DNA from: Rhizobium sp. 2MFCol3.1
GTDB lineage: Bacteria; Pseudomonadota; Alphaproteobacteria; Rhizobiales; Rhizobiaceae
NCBI RefSeq assembly: GCF_000377565.1
Contig: NZ_KB898354.1
Location: forward strand, 496,001 to 560,000
Reading direction: 5' to 3'
Length of the DNA stretch: 64,000 bases
The notes under the pieces were generated by a model. The model had not been told where the DNA came from, made no database searches, and saw only the letters and a list, made by a program, of their open reading frames with translations. Each line of letters opens with the position of its first letter. Within the stretch, counting starts at the first letter, position 1. Shown one piece after another: positions 29,363-38,573 of the stretch. A program made the translations under genes and the position numbers.

Positions 29363-29632
29363 CTACGCCTTCTCCACGACCCAGACGGTCGGGGCGCCGA
29401 GGATGCCGCCGGTGCGCATGGCCGAGCGGAGCCCCTCGAGTTGCATGAAGGCCTTTGCGGCCTCTGATGTCGCGAATTCGTGGGTGACGGTGATGTCGTT
29501 GGGGTTGTCGGCGGATTGGTAGACCGTCTCTGCTATCACGCCGTTTGCCGCCTGCACCGAGCGGAAGCCGTCATACACCTTGCGCCAGGCCGTATAGTCC
29601 GAAACCTCATGCCGTACGAACACTGTCGTCAT
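29363..29632 (-). CDS. Small ABM-like (ferredoxin-fold) protein
   Basis: This 89-residue cytoplasmic protein resembles dimeric alpha/beta-barrel proteins related to antibiotic-biosynthesis monooxygenases: FVRHEVSDYTAWRKVYDGF at the start and ITVTHEFATSEAAKAFM in the middle. The start at 29632 follows AGGAGCGGAAC. It is convergent with the MBL-fold gene. No enzymatic function is established for such stand-alone domains. Confidence 0.7.
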   Translation of the reverse strand: MTTVFVRHEVSDYTAWRKVYDGFRSVQAANGVIAETVYQSADNPNDITVTHEFATSEAAKAFMQLEGLRSAMRTGGILGAPTVWVVEKA

Positions 29633-29796
29633 GTTCCGCTCCTGCGTTGCATTCACATGTTTCGTTGGGATGCCCAGGCGTCAGCGTACCACCGATGAGG
29701 GGTTCGCGCGCGTGGAAATCGGCTCAAGGGCATTGCGCATCGCACACCGCTGAAATTGCATGTATGCTGGCACATCTCGATCAGGGAACAGGATCG

Positions 29797-30375
29797 ATGA
29801 CGCGTCGTTTGCGCATTCTCGCGGCGTTGCTCTCCCTGGCGCTGATCAGCGCCGGGCCGGCCGATGATGGGCGGTGGTATGCGGGAAGCTACTCGTTCTC
29901 CGACGAACTTGGCGGCTTCCGCATCCTGTCCATATCAGGCGCTGGTACGCGGGAGGATCCGATCGAGATCCGCGAGGCGTTCGACAGCCTTGCGCCGGTG
30001 ACGCTAGCGATCCGCTTCGCCAAACCCTCCGACCTGAAGACGACGGTGCCCGGCTCGTTTCATCTGCGCGTGGTGGCGGTGAACCGGAGCGGGCTGGCGT
30101 GGATCGGCTTTGGCTTCGAGCTTCAGGAAATTCGCGGCAAGCCCAGCGATTTCTATGACGGGCTATCCTTCGGGCAGGCCGATCCCAATCCGTCGCTGAT
30201 CTCGTCCAGCCGTTTCATGCATTTCGAAAGCCGCTTCGAGAGCTTCGACCGGCTGAATTTCGATGAGGGGCATCTCGATCCCGGCGAGCAATCGAGGTTT
30301 GGCTTCTTCGTTTCCGATGTCACGCCGGTCCCGGAGTTCTATCTGGTCGAGGAGCCCCGCATTCCTTCGTCATGA
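29797..30375 (+). CDS. Hypothetical exported protein
   Basis: This 192-residue protein starts with a probable signal peptide (RRLRILAALLSLALISAG, about 3-20) and is otherwise unrecognised. The mature part is beta-rich with aromatic and acidic residues (FMHFESRFESFDRLNFDEGHLDPGEQ, about 138-163). No lipobox or membrane anchor is visible. The start at 29797 follows AGGGAACAGG. A terminator begins nine bases after the stop codon. Confidence 0.65.
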   Translation: MTRRLRILAALLSLALISAGPADDGRWYAGSYSFSDELGGFRILSISGAGTREDPIEIREAFDSLAPVTLAIRFAKPSDLKTTVPGSFHLRVVAVNRSGLAWIGFGFELQEIRGKPSDFYDGLSFGQADPNPSLISSSRFMHFESRFESFDRLNFDEGHLDPGEQSRFGFFVSDVTPVPEFYLVEEPRIPSS

Positions 30376-30383
30376 ATGAAGAC

Positions 30384-30412
30384 GGCGCCATGGATGCGGC
30401 GCCGCCTTTTTT
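30384..30412 (+). terminator. Terminator after the exported protein gene
   Basis: GGCGCC (30384-30389) and GGCGCC (30398-30403) form a stem around an eight-base loop, followed within three bases by six T. It also lies just downstream of the convergent AGE-family gene. Confidence 0.7.
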
Positions 30413-30417
30413 CACTG

Positions 30418-31677
30418 TCAGATCTTGCCGCCAGCTTCGGGGATGACCTTGGTCAGGCTGCCGGTCGCCGGGAAGAGGGGGATGAGGCAGGCTTGCAGGG
30501 CGTGGTAGATGTCGCCCTTGCCGGGGAAGATGGTGTGGGCGGGGACCATGTCTTCCGTCAGTTCTTCATGCCAGCCGCCGTTTTTGTGGTCGATGAAGCG
30601 GCGCTCGATGACGTTCCAGATCTTGCGGTAGCTCTCTTCGTGGTAGTCGCTCGGCAGGTGTTCGTTGAGATAGTGGGCAGCGGCCGCACCCTCGCAAGCC
30701 GGCCACCACATCTTCTGGCGCTTGTCCGGGCGGTCCTCCCAGTCGAGTGTGTAGAAGAAGCTGCCGTTCTCGTCGTCCCAGCCGAGCGCCATTGCCTGCG
30801 AGAACAGGCCCTTGGCGGCATCAGGCAGCCATTCCAGCTTCTTGCCGCCGAGCGCCCAGAGCTGCAGCAGCAGGCGCGCCCATTCCAGCGAGTGGCCGGG
30901 CGTGGTGCCCGCGGGGCGGAACATCTCGTCCGGATGATAGTAGTTCTTGTCGAGCTTCCACTCTGTGTCGAAGTGCTCGGCGACGCGCCAGTCGACGGAG
31001 CCGGCGGCGCGACGGATCACGAGGTCGGCGATGCTTTCGGCCTTGGTGAGGTAATCGCGGTTTCCTGTTGCCTCGAAGGCGGCCATCAGGGCTTCGGTCA
31101 GGTGCATGTTGGAGTTCTGGCCGCGATAGGTGCCGCAGTCGAGCGGCTGCCAGTCGGCGGTGAATTCCTCGGCGATAGCGCCGTGCTTTTCTTCCCAGAA
31201 GCGGGTGTTCAGGACATCGGTGATATCGGCCAACATGCCGTCGGCGAGCGGGTGGCCGATGGTCTTGGCGGAGGAGGCGGCGAGCAGCACGAAGGCGTGG
31301 CCGTAGCCCTGCTTGTTGGTGTCGACGGGGCCGTCATTGTTCAGCGACCAAAAATAGCCGCCGTTCTTCTGGTCCCTATGGTGGTTCCAGATGTACTGCA
31401 TGCCGTGATCGACGACATCGGAGGCGCCGGGGCGGCCAAGCAGGGTGCCGATCGAGAAGCAATGGACGGCGCGGGCGGCGATGTGGATGCCGCGCACCTG
31501 GCCCTCGGCATCGAGCGGCTTGCCGGTATCGTCGAGATCGTAGAAGCCGCCCTTGGGATTGATGGAATCATGCTGGAAGAAATCGAACAGGCCGTTCGCC
31601 TGGGCGACGAGCCAGTCGCGGTGGTATGTACGTGTGGTCCAGTTGCCGAGCGCGGCGTCGCCGATTGCAGGTGCCAT
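30418..31677 (-). CDS. AGE-family sugar epimerase/isomerase
   Basis: This 419-residue protein belongs to the N-acylglucosamine 2-epimerase family with an (alpha/alpha)6 barrel. Recognisable parts are RAVHCFSIGTLLG (about 69-81), NSNMHLTEALMAAFEATG (about 188-205) and the C-terminal MWWPACEGAAAAHYL (about 322-336). Members convert aldoses to ketoses (mannose, sulfoquinovose) or epimerise N-acyl sugars; sequence alone does not separate these. The start follows GGAGGAG. It is divergent from metH and monocistronic. Confidence 0.85.
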   Translation of the reverse strand: MAPAIGDAALGNWTTRTYHRDWLVAQANGLFDFFQHDSINPKGGFYDLDDTGKPLDAEGQVRGIHIAARAVHCFSIGTLLGRPGASDVVDHGMQYIWNHHRDQKNGGYFWSLNNDGPVDTNKQGYGHAFVLLAASSAKTIGHPLADGMLADITDVLNTRFWEEKHGAIAEEFTADWQPLDCGTYRGQNSNMHLTEALMAAFEATGNRDYLTKAESIADLVIRRAAGSVDWRVAEHFDTEWKLDKNYYHPDEMFRPAGTTPGHSLEWARLLLQLWALGGKKLEWLPDAAKGLFSQAMALGWDDENGSFFYTLDWEDRPDKRQKMWWPACEGAAAAHYLNEHLPSDYHEESYRKIWNVIERRFIDHKNGGWHEELTEDMVPAHTIFPGKGDIYHALQACLIPLFPATGSLTKVIPEAGGKI

Positions 31678-31786
31678 GATACTCCTCCGATTTCATACAC
31701 AATGCTTTGAAATTGCCTATATAGGGGGCGTTCGAGTCTGTCATCCGCCGTGCGCCGGCAATGGCGAAATTGTCGCTGATATATTG

Positions 31787-31806
31787 ACATAAAGATATCT
31801 TTATGT
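31787..31806. promoter_or_regulatory. Perfect 20 bp palindrome upstream of metH
   Basis: ACATAAAGATATCTTTATGT is a perfect palindrome that overlaps a TTGACA -35-like hexamer (31784-31789) and lies 44 bp before the metH start. Alphaproteobacterial methionine-cycle genes are often controlled by ArsR-family SAM/SAH-responsive regulators (SahR/SamR type) that bind AT-rich palindromes in such positions. The identity of the regulator is inferred; no ArsR gene is in this window. Confidence 0.6.
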
Positions 31807-31850
31807 GATTTGGGCGGCTTGTCTTTATAATGACGTCAAGGAGTCCGCCC

Positions 31851-34800
31851 GTGTTCAACAATCTGTTTGGCCCCGAAGGGGAAAAGCGCGACGGCAGTGA
31901 AGTGTTTGCAGCGCTCAGGAAAGCCGCCAGCGAACGCATTCTCGTCCTTGACGGCGCCATGGGCACGCAGATCCAGGGGCTGGGTTTCGACGAGGATCAT
32001 TTCCGCGGCGATCGCTTCATCGGCTGCGCCTGCCACCAGAAGGGCAACAACGACCTTCTCATCCTCTCGCAGCCGGATGCGATCGAGGAAATCCATTACA
32101 AATACGCCAAGGCCGGCGCCGATATTCTCGAGACCAACACCTTCTCCTCGACCCGCATCGCGCAGGCGGATTACGCGATGGAAGGCGAGGTCTATGCGCT
32201 GAACAAGGAGGGTGCCGAAGTCGTTCGCCGCGCCTGCATCCGCGCCGAGCGCGAGGATGGCCGCCGCCGTTTCGTGGCCGGCGCCATCGGCCCGACCAAC
32301 CGCACGGCCTCGATCTCGCCTGACGTCAACAATCCAGGCTTCCGCGCCGTCACCTTCGACGACCTGCGCATCGCCTATGCCGAGCAGATCGACGGCCTGA
32401 TCGATGGTGGCGCCGATATCATCCTGATCGAGACGATCTTCGACACGCTGAACGCCAAGGCTGCGATCTTCGCCTGCGAGGAGCGCTTCGAGGCCAAGGG
32501 CATCCGCCTTCCTGTGATGATCTCGGGTACGATCACCGACCTCTCCGGCCGCACGCTGTCGGGCCAGACGCCGTCGGCCTTCTGGAACTCGGTGCGCCAC
32601 GCCAACCCGTTCACGATCGGCCTCAACTGCGCGCTCGGCGCCAACGCCATGCGTCCGCACCTGCAGGAGCTGTCTGGTGTTGCCGATACCTTCATCTGCG
32701 CCTATCCGAATGCGGGCCTGCCCAACGAGTTCGGCCAGTATGACGAGACACCCGAACTGATGGCGGCGCAGATCGACGAGTTCGCCCGCGAGGGTCTCGT
32801 CAACATGGTCGGCGGCTGCTGCGGCTCGACGCCGGAGCATATCAAGGCGATCGCCGAGGTTGTCGCCAAGTACAAGCCGCGTCCGATCCCCGAGCACCGT
32901 CCGTTCATGTCGCTGTCGGGCCTCGAGCCTTTCGAGCTCACCAAGGACATCCCCTTCGTCAACGTCGGCGAGCGCACCAACGTCACCGGTTCGGCTCGCT
33001 TCCGCAAGCTGATCACCAATGCCGATTACACCGCGGCGCTCGATGTCGCGCGCGATCAGGTGGAGAACGGCGCGCAGATCATCGACATCAACATGGACGA
33101 AGGCCTGATCGATTCTGAAAAGGCGATGGTCGAGTTCCTGAACCTGATCGCCGCCGAGCCGGATATCGCTCGCGTGCCCGTCATGATCGACAGCTCTAAG
33201 TTCTCGATCATCGAATCCGGCCTGAAGCGGGTTCAGGGCAAGCCGATCGTCAACTCGATCTCGCTGAAAGAGGGCGAGGAGAACTTCCTCGCGCAGGCGA
33301 GGTTGCTGCATGCCTATGGCGCGGCTGTCGTCGTCATGGCGTTCGACGAGACTGGCCAGGCGGATACCTATGACCGCAAGGTCGAGATCTGCACGCGTGC
33401 CTATAAGCTGTTGACCGAAAAGGCCGGTTTCCCGCCCGAAGACATCATCTTCGACCCGAACGTCTTTGCTGTCGCGACAGGCATCGAAGAGCATAACAAT
33501 TACGGCGTCGATTTCATCGAGGCGACGCGCACGATCCGCAAGACGATGCCGCTGGTGCATATTTCGGGCGGTGTTTCGAACCTGTCCTTCTCGTTCCGCG
33601 GCAACGAGCCGGTGCGCGAGGCGATGCACGCCGTGTTCCTCTACCACGCCATCCAGGCGGGCATGGACATGGGCATCGTGAACGCCGGCCAGCTCGCGGT
33701 CTACGACCAGATCGACGCGGAGCTGCGCGAGGCCTGCGAGGACGTGGTGCTGAACCGCCGCAACGACGCGACCGAGCGGCTGCTCGAAGTGGCCGAGAAG
33801 TTCCGTGGCGGTGCCGCCCGCGAGGGACGCGTGCAGGACCTCTCCTGGCGCGAATGGTCGGTCGAGAAGCGTCTCGAGCACGCTTTGGTCAACGGCATTA
33901 CCGAATATATCGATGCCGATACTGAGGAGGCGCGCCTTGCCGCGGCTCGTCCGCTTCACGTCATCGAAGGTCCGCTGATGGCCGGCATGAACGTGGTTGG
34001 CGATCTGTTCGGCTCGGGCAAGATGTTCCTGCCGCAGGTCGTCAAGTCGGCGCGCGTGATGAAGCAGGCCGTGGCCGTGCTCCTTCCGTACATGGAAGAG
34101 GAGAAGCGGCTGAACGGCGGCGACGACCGCAAGTCGGCCGGCAAGATCCTGATGGCGACCGTGAAGGGCGACGTCCACGATATCGGAAAGAACATCGTCG
34201 GCGTCGTGCTCGCCTGCAACAATTACGAGATCATCGACCTCGGCGTCATGGTGCCGGCGACGAAGATTCTGGAGACGGCGGTGGCCGAAAAGGTCGATGT
34301 CATCGGCCTGTCGGGCCTGATCACGCCGTCGCTCGACGAGATGGTGCATGTGGCGGCCGAAATGGAGCGCCAGGGTCTGGACCTGCCGCTCCTGATCGGC
34401 GGCGCCACGACCAGCCGTGTCCACACGGCCGTGAAGATCCATCCCGGCTATAGCAAGGGCCAGACCGTCTATGTGACCGACGCCAGCCGCGCGGTCGGCG
34501 TGGTCTCGTCGCTGCTCTCGCCCGAGAACCGCGATGGCTACATCACCGATATCCGCGCCGAATACGCGAAGGTCGCCGCGGCTCACGCCCGCAGCGAGGC
34601 CGAGAAGGTCCGCCTGCCATTGTCTCGTGCTCGCGAGAACGCGCAGAAGGTCGATTGGGCCGCTTACGCGCCCGCCAAGCCGAGCTTCCTGGGCACCAAG
34701 GTGTTCGAGGATTACGATCTGGCGACGCTCGCCGAATACATCGACTGGACGCCGTTCTTCCAGACGTGGGAGCTGAAGGGTCGCTATCCCTCCATTCTCG

Positions 34801-35624
34801 AGGATGAGAAGCAGGGCGAGGCGGCGCGCGCGCTCTGGGCGGATGCGCAGGGGATGCTGAAGAAGATCATCGACGAGAAGTGGTTCCGTCCGCGCGCCGT
34901 CATCGGCTTCTGGCCGGCCGGCACCGTCGGCGACGATATCCGCCTGTTCAAGGATGACAGCCGCAAGGAAGACCTCGCGACCTTCTACACGCTGCGTCAG
35001 CAGCTTTCGAAGCGCGATGGGCGGCCGAATGTGGCGCTGTCGGACTTCGTGGCGCCTGTCGACAGCGGTGTGCAGGATTATGTCGGCGGCTTCGTCGTCA
35101 CCGCCGGTATCGAGGAAGTGGCGATCGCCGAGCGCTTCGAACGCGCCAACGACGACTATTCGTCGATCCTCGTCAAGGCGTTGGCCGACCGCTTCGCGGA
35201 AGCCTTCGCCGAGCGGATGCACGAAGAGGTTCGCCGCGAATATTGGGGCTATGCCAAGGGAGAGGCGTTCAGCAAGGATCAGCTGATCACCGAGGAATAT
35301 GCCGGTATCCGCCCGGCGCCCGGCTACCCGGCGCAGCCCGATCACACCGAGAAGAAGACGCTGTTCGCGCTTCTCGATGCCGAAAACGCCGCCGGCGTGA
35401 AGCTCACCGAGAGCTACGCCATGTGGCCGGGTTCGTCCGTGTCGGGCATCTATATCGGCCATCCCGACGCCTACTACTTCGGCGTTGCCAAGGTGGAGCG
35501 GGATCAGGTCGAGGATTATGCCGGCCGCAAGGGCATGGAGATCTCCGAGGTCGAGCGCTGGCTCGGGCCGGTGCTCAACTACGTGCCTTCGAAGCCGCGC
35601 GAAGACGTGGAAGATGCGGCCTGA
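31851..35624 (+). CDS. metH: MetH, cobalamin-dependent methionine synthase
   Basis: MetH transfers a methyl group from methyltetrahydrofolate to homocysteine through cobalamin. The likely start is GTG at 31851, seven bases after AAGGAG (31838-31843); the ATG at 31830 lies upstream of that site. The 1,257-residue protein has all modules: homocysteine domain with zinc cysteines C260 (GLNCALG), C323 and C324 (GGCCGS); pterin-binding domain (about 360-620) with [12 protein letters not shown]; cobalamin cap and Rossmann domain with the cobalt-ligand H776 in GDVHDIGKN; and AdoMet reactivation domain with [12 protein letters not shown]. It stands alone, without metF nearby. Confidence 0.96.
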   Translation: MFNNLFGPEGEKRDGSEVFAALRKAASERILVLDGAMGTQIQGLGFDEDHFRGDRFIGCACHQKGNNDLLILSQPDAIEEIHYKYAKAGADILETNTFSSTRIAQADYAMEGEVYALNKEGAEVVRRACIRAEREDGRRRFVAGAIGPTNRTASISPDVNNPGFRAVTFDDLRIAYAEQIDGLIDGGADIILIETIFDTLNAKAAIFACEERFEAKGIRLPVMISGTITDLSGRTLSGQTPSAFWNSVRHANPFTIGLNCALGANAMRPHLQELSGVADTFICAYPNAGLPNEFGQYDETPELMAAQIDEFAREGLVNMVGGCCGSTPEHIKAIAEVVAKYKPRPIPEHRPFMSLSGLEPFELTKDIPFVNVGERTNVTGSARFRKLITNADYTAALDVARDQVENGAQIIDINMDEGLIDSEKAMVEFLNLIAAEPDIARVPVMIDSSKFSIIESGLKRVQGKPIVNSISLKEGEENFLAQARLLHAYGAAVVVMAFDETGQADTYDRKVEICTRAYKLLTEKAGFPPEDIIFDPNVFAVATGIEEHNNYGVDFIEATRTIRKTMPLVHISGGVSNLSFSFRGNEPVREAMHAVFLYHAIQAGMDMGIVNAGQLAVYDQIDAELREACEDVVLNRRNDATERLLEVAEKFRGGAAREGRVQDLSWREWSVEKRLEHALVNGITEYIDADTEEARLAAARPLHVIEGPLMAGMNVVGDLFGSGKMFLPQVVKSARVMKQAVAVLLPYMEEEKRLNGGDDRKSAGKILMATVKGDVHDIGKNIVGVVLACNNYEIIDLGVMVPATKILETAVAEKVDVIGLSGLITPSLDEMVHVAAEMERQGLDLPLLIGGATTSRVHTAVKIHPGYSKGQTVYVTDASRAVGVVSSLLSPENRDGYITDIRAEYAKVAAAHARSEAEKVRLPLSRARENAQKVDWAAYAPAKPSFLGTKVFEDYDLATLAEYIDWTPFFQTWELKGRYPSILEDEKQGEAARALWADAQGMLKKIIDEKWFRPRAVIGFWPAGTVGDDIRLFKDDSRKEDLATFYTLRQQLSKRDGRPNVALSDFVAPVDSGVQDYVGGFVVTAGIEEVAIAERFERANDDYSSILVKALADRFAEAFAERMHEEVRREYWGYAKGEAFSKDQLITEEYAGIRPAPGYPAQPDHTEKKTLFALLDAENAAGVKLTESYAMWPGSSVSGIYIGHPDAYYFGVAKVERDQVEDYAGRKGMEISEVERWLGPVLNYVPSKPREDVEDAA

Positions 35625-35666
35625 TCGGGCGCGTCTTCAGGAACTGATTCAATTGCCGGAGAAAAT

Positions 35667-35703
35667 GATTCAGGATCATCGGCCAAGGGCCTGATCCTGA
35701 ATC
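35667..35703. terminator. Long perfect hairpin between metH and the PP2C gene
   Basis: GATTCAGGATCA (35667-35678) pairs perfectly with TGATCCTGAATC (35692-35703). The 13-base centre can form a further GGCC/GGCC stem. There is no T-run, so it may serve as a bidirectional 3'-end stabiliser for the two convergent genes. Confidence 0.55.
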
Positions 35704-35730
35704 GGAAATTGTCGTTTCGTCGGTCCGATG

Positions 35731-36600
35731 TCAGGCGGTGAGTTCGACCAGGATCGCGGTCGTGTCGTCGCTCTGCTTGAAGCGTGGATAGCGCAGTCCC
35801 TCGGGATCGGTCTCGCGTTCGAAGCGCCGGAGTTCCTCGATCATCGGGGCGAGGCCCTTGTCGAGTGCCGCGCGCACCAGGCTTGCGGTGTCATAGGCTT
35901 CGTAGAGCACGACAAGGTCGGCGAAGCCATCGCTGCAGATGATGGCGTGGGCGCGGCCCTTGATCTTCAATTCTTCCGACACGAGATGATCGGCCGATTC
36001 CGGCACGAGGCCCAGCGTCCAGATGCCGCCCGCGGTGTTCTGGCTTTCACGGTGACGGCGCAGAGCCGCCAGCGTCTCCGTATTGCCGAGCGCGCCGCCA
36101 TCCTTGGTGATGCCGCCGGTGCGGGCGATATGGCTTTTCGCATGGGCCTGCTCCCTGGCATAGGCGTCGGGAAGGGCCATGTGAAAGCTTACCGATCCGT
36201 CTTCCTGCAAGAGGAAGACGCAGGAATCGCCGAGGCCATAGAAGGTCAGGCGATCGTCGGTGGCGTGGATCATCGAGAAGGCCGAGAGCGGCCAGGCGTA
36301 GCGTGGGGCGTCGGGGTTGCCGCCAAGGAATGTTGCCCTGGCCTCCTGCGAGACGGCGCGCGCGACATCCGAGACCGGCGTCTCACGCGTGATCTGCTGC
36401 CTGAAACCATCCGCGAAGCGTGCCGCGACCCAGGCGGCGTCGCTGCCTGATGCGTCCATGTATTGGCGATCGCCAAGGCCGGTTGCGCCATCGATCACGA
36501 AGGCGCAGGCCTCGTTATAGCCGAAGCGGTCGTCGTTCGGCTTGGCCGGGTTTCCCGGTACGGAGAGCGCGTCGAGGATCTTGATCTGAGGTGCCGGCAT
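35731..36600 (-). CDS. PP2C-type serine/threonine phosphatase
   Basis: This 289-residue cytoplasmic protein has the PPM/PP2C layout. The metal-binding acidic motifs are at NDDRFGYN (about 22-29) and VIDGATGLGD (about 35-44), with YGLGDSCVFLL in the middle (about 120-130), CSDGFADL near 222 and the closing DDTTAILVEL. Such phosphatases remove phosphate from serine or threonine, or act in partner-switching control. No kinase or anti-sigma gene is adjacent. The start follows AGGAACTG. Confidence 0.8.
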   Translation of the reverse strand: MPAPQIKILDALSVPGNPAKPNDDRFGYNEACAFVIDGATGLGDRQYMDASGSDAAWVAARFADGFRQQITRETPVSDVARAVSQEARATFLGGNPDAPRYAWPLSAFSMIHATDDRLTFYGLGDSCVFLLQEDGSVSFHMALPDAYAREQAHAKSHIARTGGITKDGGALGNTETLAALRRHRESQNTAGGIWTLGLVPESADHLVSEELKIKGRAHAIICSDGFADLVVLYEAYDTASLVRAALDKGLAPMIEELRRFERETDPEGLRYPRFKQSDDTTAILVELTA

Positions 36601-36674
36601 CGTTCTTCAGTTCCTCGTCATGTTGGAATGGAAGGCCGAGCAGGTCGGCCGTCGCGGATGTGGTGACGTCTCGG

Positions 36675-36980
36675 TCAGCCGAGAACCGGGCGCATGAAGC
36701 TGCGCTCATAGCTGATGATGCTGCGGTTGCGCTTGTCCAGATCGAATGCCGCCTGGCACTCGGGATCGACGGCCATGCGCGTGCGGTAGTCTTCGTATGC
36801 GGCAAGGCTCGGGAAGGAGAACAAGGCGACCGCGATGTTGTTGGCGCCTTCGGAGGGCAGGAAATAGCCGTGATGGTTGCCGCCCATGCGGTTGACGATG
36901 GGGATCCAAAGCCTGGCGTATTCCTCGAATTCGGCGAGCTTGTAGGGATCGATGACATAACGCAGATGGCAGGTAATCAT
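36675..36980 (-). CDS. NIPSNAP-family protein
   Basis: This 101-residue protein matches the NIPSNAP family (dimeric ferredoxin-like fold). It starts ITCHLRYVIDPYKLAEFEEYARLWIPIVNRMGG and has the GYFLPSEGANNIAVALFSF core. Function in bacteria is unknown. It lies 74 bp upstream of the PP2C gene on the same strand and 69 bp downstream of the coding end of the MFS gene, so some co-transcription is possible. Confidence 0.85.
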   Translation of the reverse strand: MITCHLRYVIDPYKLAEFEEYARLWIPIVNRMGGNHHGYFLPSEGANNIAVALFSFPSLAAYEDYRTRMAVDPECQAAFDLDKRNRSIISYERSFMRPVLG

Positions 36981-37049
36981 TGAAATATCTCTCGTTGATC
37001 GAGCCGGCTGAAATGCCTGCCGGCCCGCTATTGGCTTAATGTGCTGTCC

Positions 37050-38393
37050 TCAGGCGCCGGCGGCAAGCCGCTGGTTGAGTTCCTCGATGCCGACATCGGC
37101 CTCCACCGTGTCGCCCTTGACGAGCAGGTAGACGCCGAGCGCGAAGGCAAGGGCTGCGATGAACAGCAGGTAATAGGCATGCGCCATCGGGTTCAGCGGC
37201 AGTAGCGAGGCAACCGCCAGCGGCGTCAGGCCGCCGAAGATGGCGTAGGAGACGTTGTAGGAGAAGGAGAGGCCGGTGAAGCGGACGCGGGCCGGGAAGG
37301 CGCGGACCATCACGTAGGGCACCGCGCCGACGAGGCCAACGGAGAGGCCCATGATCGCATAGAGCACGAAGAGCACGGTCAGCGATGTCGCGGCGTAGGT
37401 GTAGAAGGCGAAGGTCGCGGCGCCGAAGAAGATGCTGGCGACGATGAAGAAGCGGCCGGAGCCGACGCGATCGACGATCGCACCCGCGGCCGCCGTGCCG
37501 AAGATCAGGAACAGCGTGCCGAAGCTGGTGGCGGCCAGCGATTGCTGCGCGCTGTAGCCGTAGAGTTTCTGCAGGAAGGTCGCGGTCATCAGCGTGGTGA
37601 CGACGATGCCGGCCGAGAGAATCCAGGTGAGCAGCATCGAGATGATGACGCCGCGCGGATAATCGCGCAGCACGGCCTTTAGCGGCAGTTCGCGCATCAG
37701 CGAGCGGCTCTGTTTCATTTCGGCGAAGATCGGCGTTTCCTGCAGCCAGCGGCGAAGATAGACGGCGACGAGGCCGAAGATGCCGCCGAGGAAGAAGGGA
37801 ATGCGCCAGGCGTAGGCCGCGACATCCTCAGGCGTGAAGGCGGAGTTGATGATGGTGGCGATGAAGGAGCCGAGCAGGATGCCGAGCGTCAGGCCCGAGC
37901 AGAGGAAGCCGCAGGCAAAGCCGACGCGGCGGAAGGGGACGTGTTCGGCGACAAAGGTCCAGGCGCCGGGCACCTCGCCACCGATGGCCGCACCCTGCAG
38001 GACGCGCATCAGGATCAGAAGGATCGGTGCCGCGATGCCGATCGTGGCATAGGTCGGCATCGCGGCCATGCCGAGCGTCGACAGCGCCATCAACATGATC
38101 GAGAAGGCGAAGACGCGCTTGCGGCCGAACATGTCGCCGAAATGGGCCAGGATGATGCCGCCGATCGGGCGCACCAGATAGCCGGCGGCGAAGATGCCGA
38201 AGGTCTGGATGGTTACCAGCCAGTCGGGCATGTCGGGCGGGAAGAACAGGTGGCCGATCACACCAGCGAAGAAGACGAAGATGATGAAATCATAGAACTC
38301 CAGCGCGCCGCCGAGGGCGGAGAGGCCGAGCGTCTTGAAATCCTGGGCGGTGAGGCGGCGAGGGGCGGCTGCGGGCGTCGTGGTGGGGGACAT
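37050..38393 (-). CDS. MFS metabolite:H+ symporter (MHS family, ProP-like)
   Basis: This 447-residue transporter has 12 predicted spans and the MHS-family signatures: GGALEFYDFIIFVFFAGVIG at the first span, the loop 2-3 motif GDMFGRKRVFAFSIM, and GEVPGAWTFVAEHVP in the middle. Relatives import osmolytes, alpha-ketoglutarate, citrate or shikimate with protons; the substrate here is unknown. The start at 38393 is chosen because it gives a normal N-terminus with AAGAAG upstream. Longer frames reaching 38540 lack a ribosome site. Confidence 0.85.
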   Translation of the reverse strand: MSPTTTPAAAPRRLTAQDFKTLGLSALGGALEFYDFIIFVFFAGVIGHLFFPPDMPDWLVTIQTFGIFAAGYLVRPIGGIILAHFGDMFGRKRVFAFSIMLMALSTLGMAAMPTYATIGIAAPILLILMRVLQGAAIGGEVPGAWTFVAEHVPFRRVGFACGFLCSGLTLGILLGSFIATIINSAFTPEDVAAYAWRIPFFLGGIFGLVAVYLRRWLQETPIFAEMKQSRSLMRELPLKAVLRDYPRGVIISMLLTWILSAGIVVTTLMTATFLQKLYGYSAQQSLAATSFGTLFLIFGTAAAGAIVDRVGSGRFFIVASIFFGAATFAFYTYAATSLTVLFVLYAIMGLSVGLVGAVPYVMVRAFPARVRFTGLSFSYNVSYAIFGGLTPLAVASLLPLNPMAHAYYLLFIAALAFALGVYLLVKGDTVEADVGIEELNQRLAAGA

Positions 38394-38525
38394 GATGCGG
38401 GCTTCTTGCGGTATGACTTCGGTTGTGCCGTCGTCGCGCAATGGGATGGGGATTTCAAGCGTTTTCTGGTGTTTTCGCGTCATGTTGCGGCGTCGGCGCG
38501 CCCGCTGTGGCAAAGCCGCAAATGG

Positions 38526-38552
38526 AAAAGGCGCCGCCATTGGCGACGCCTT
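38526..38552 (-). terminator. Terminator of the 38.6-42.5 kb ABC operon
   Basis: Read on the minus strand, AAGGCG-TC-GCC-AAT-GGC-GG-CGCCTT forms an interrupted stem followed by TT, 22 bases after the stop codon of the ATPase gene. Confidence 0.55.
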
Positions 38553-38573
38553 CGAGATTGGAAAGTCCGGTGA

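Noticed and set aside
31678..31850. A SAM or cobalamin riboswitch before metH
   Set aside because: The gap is short, AT-rich around a DNA palindrome and lacks the conserved pairing of known SAM or B12 riboswitches as far as I can judge by eye.
31836..35462. A 1,208-codon open frame on the minus strand opposite metH
   Set aside because: The plus strand encodes a full MetH with all catalytic residues. The antisense frame is a by-product of high-GC codon bias and shows no domain.
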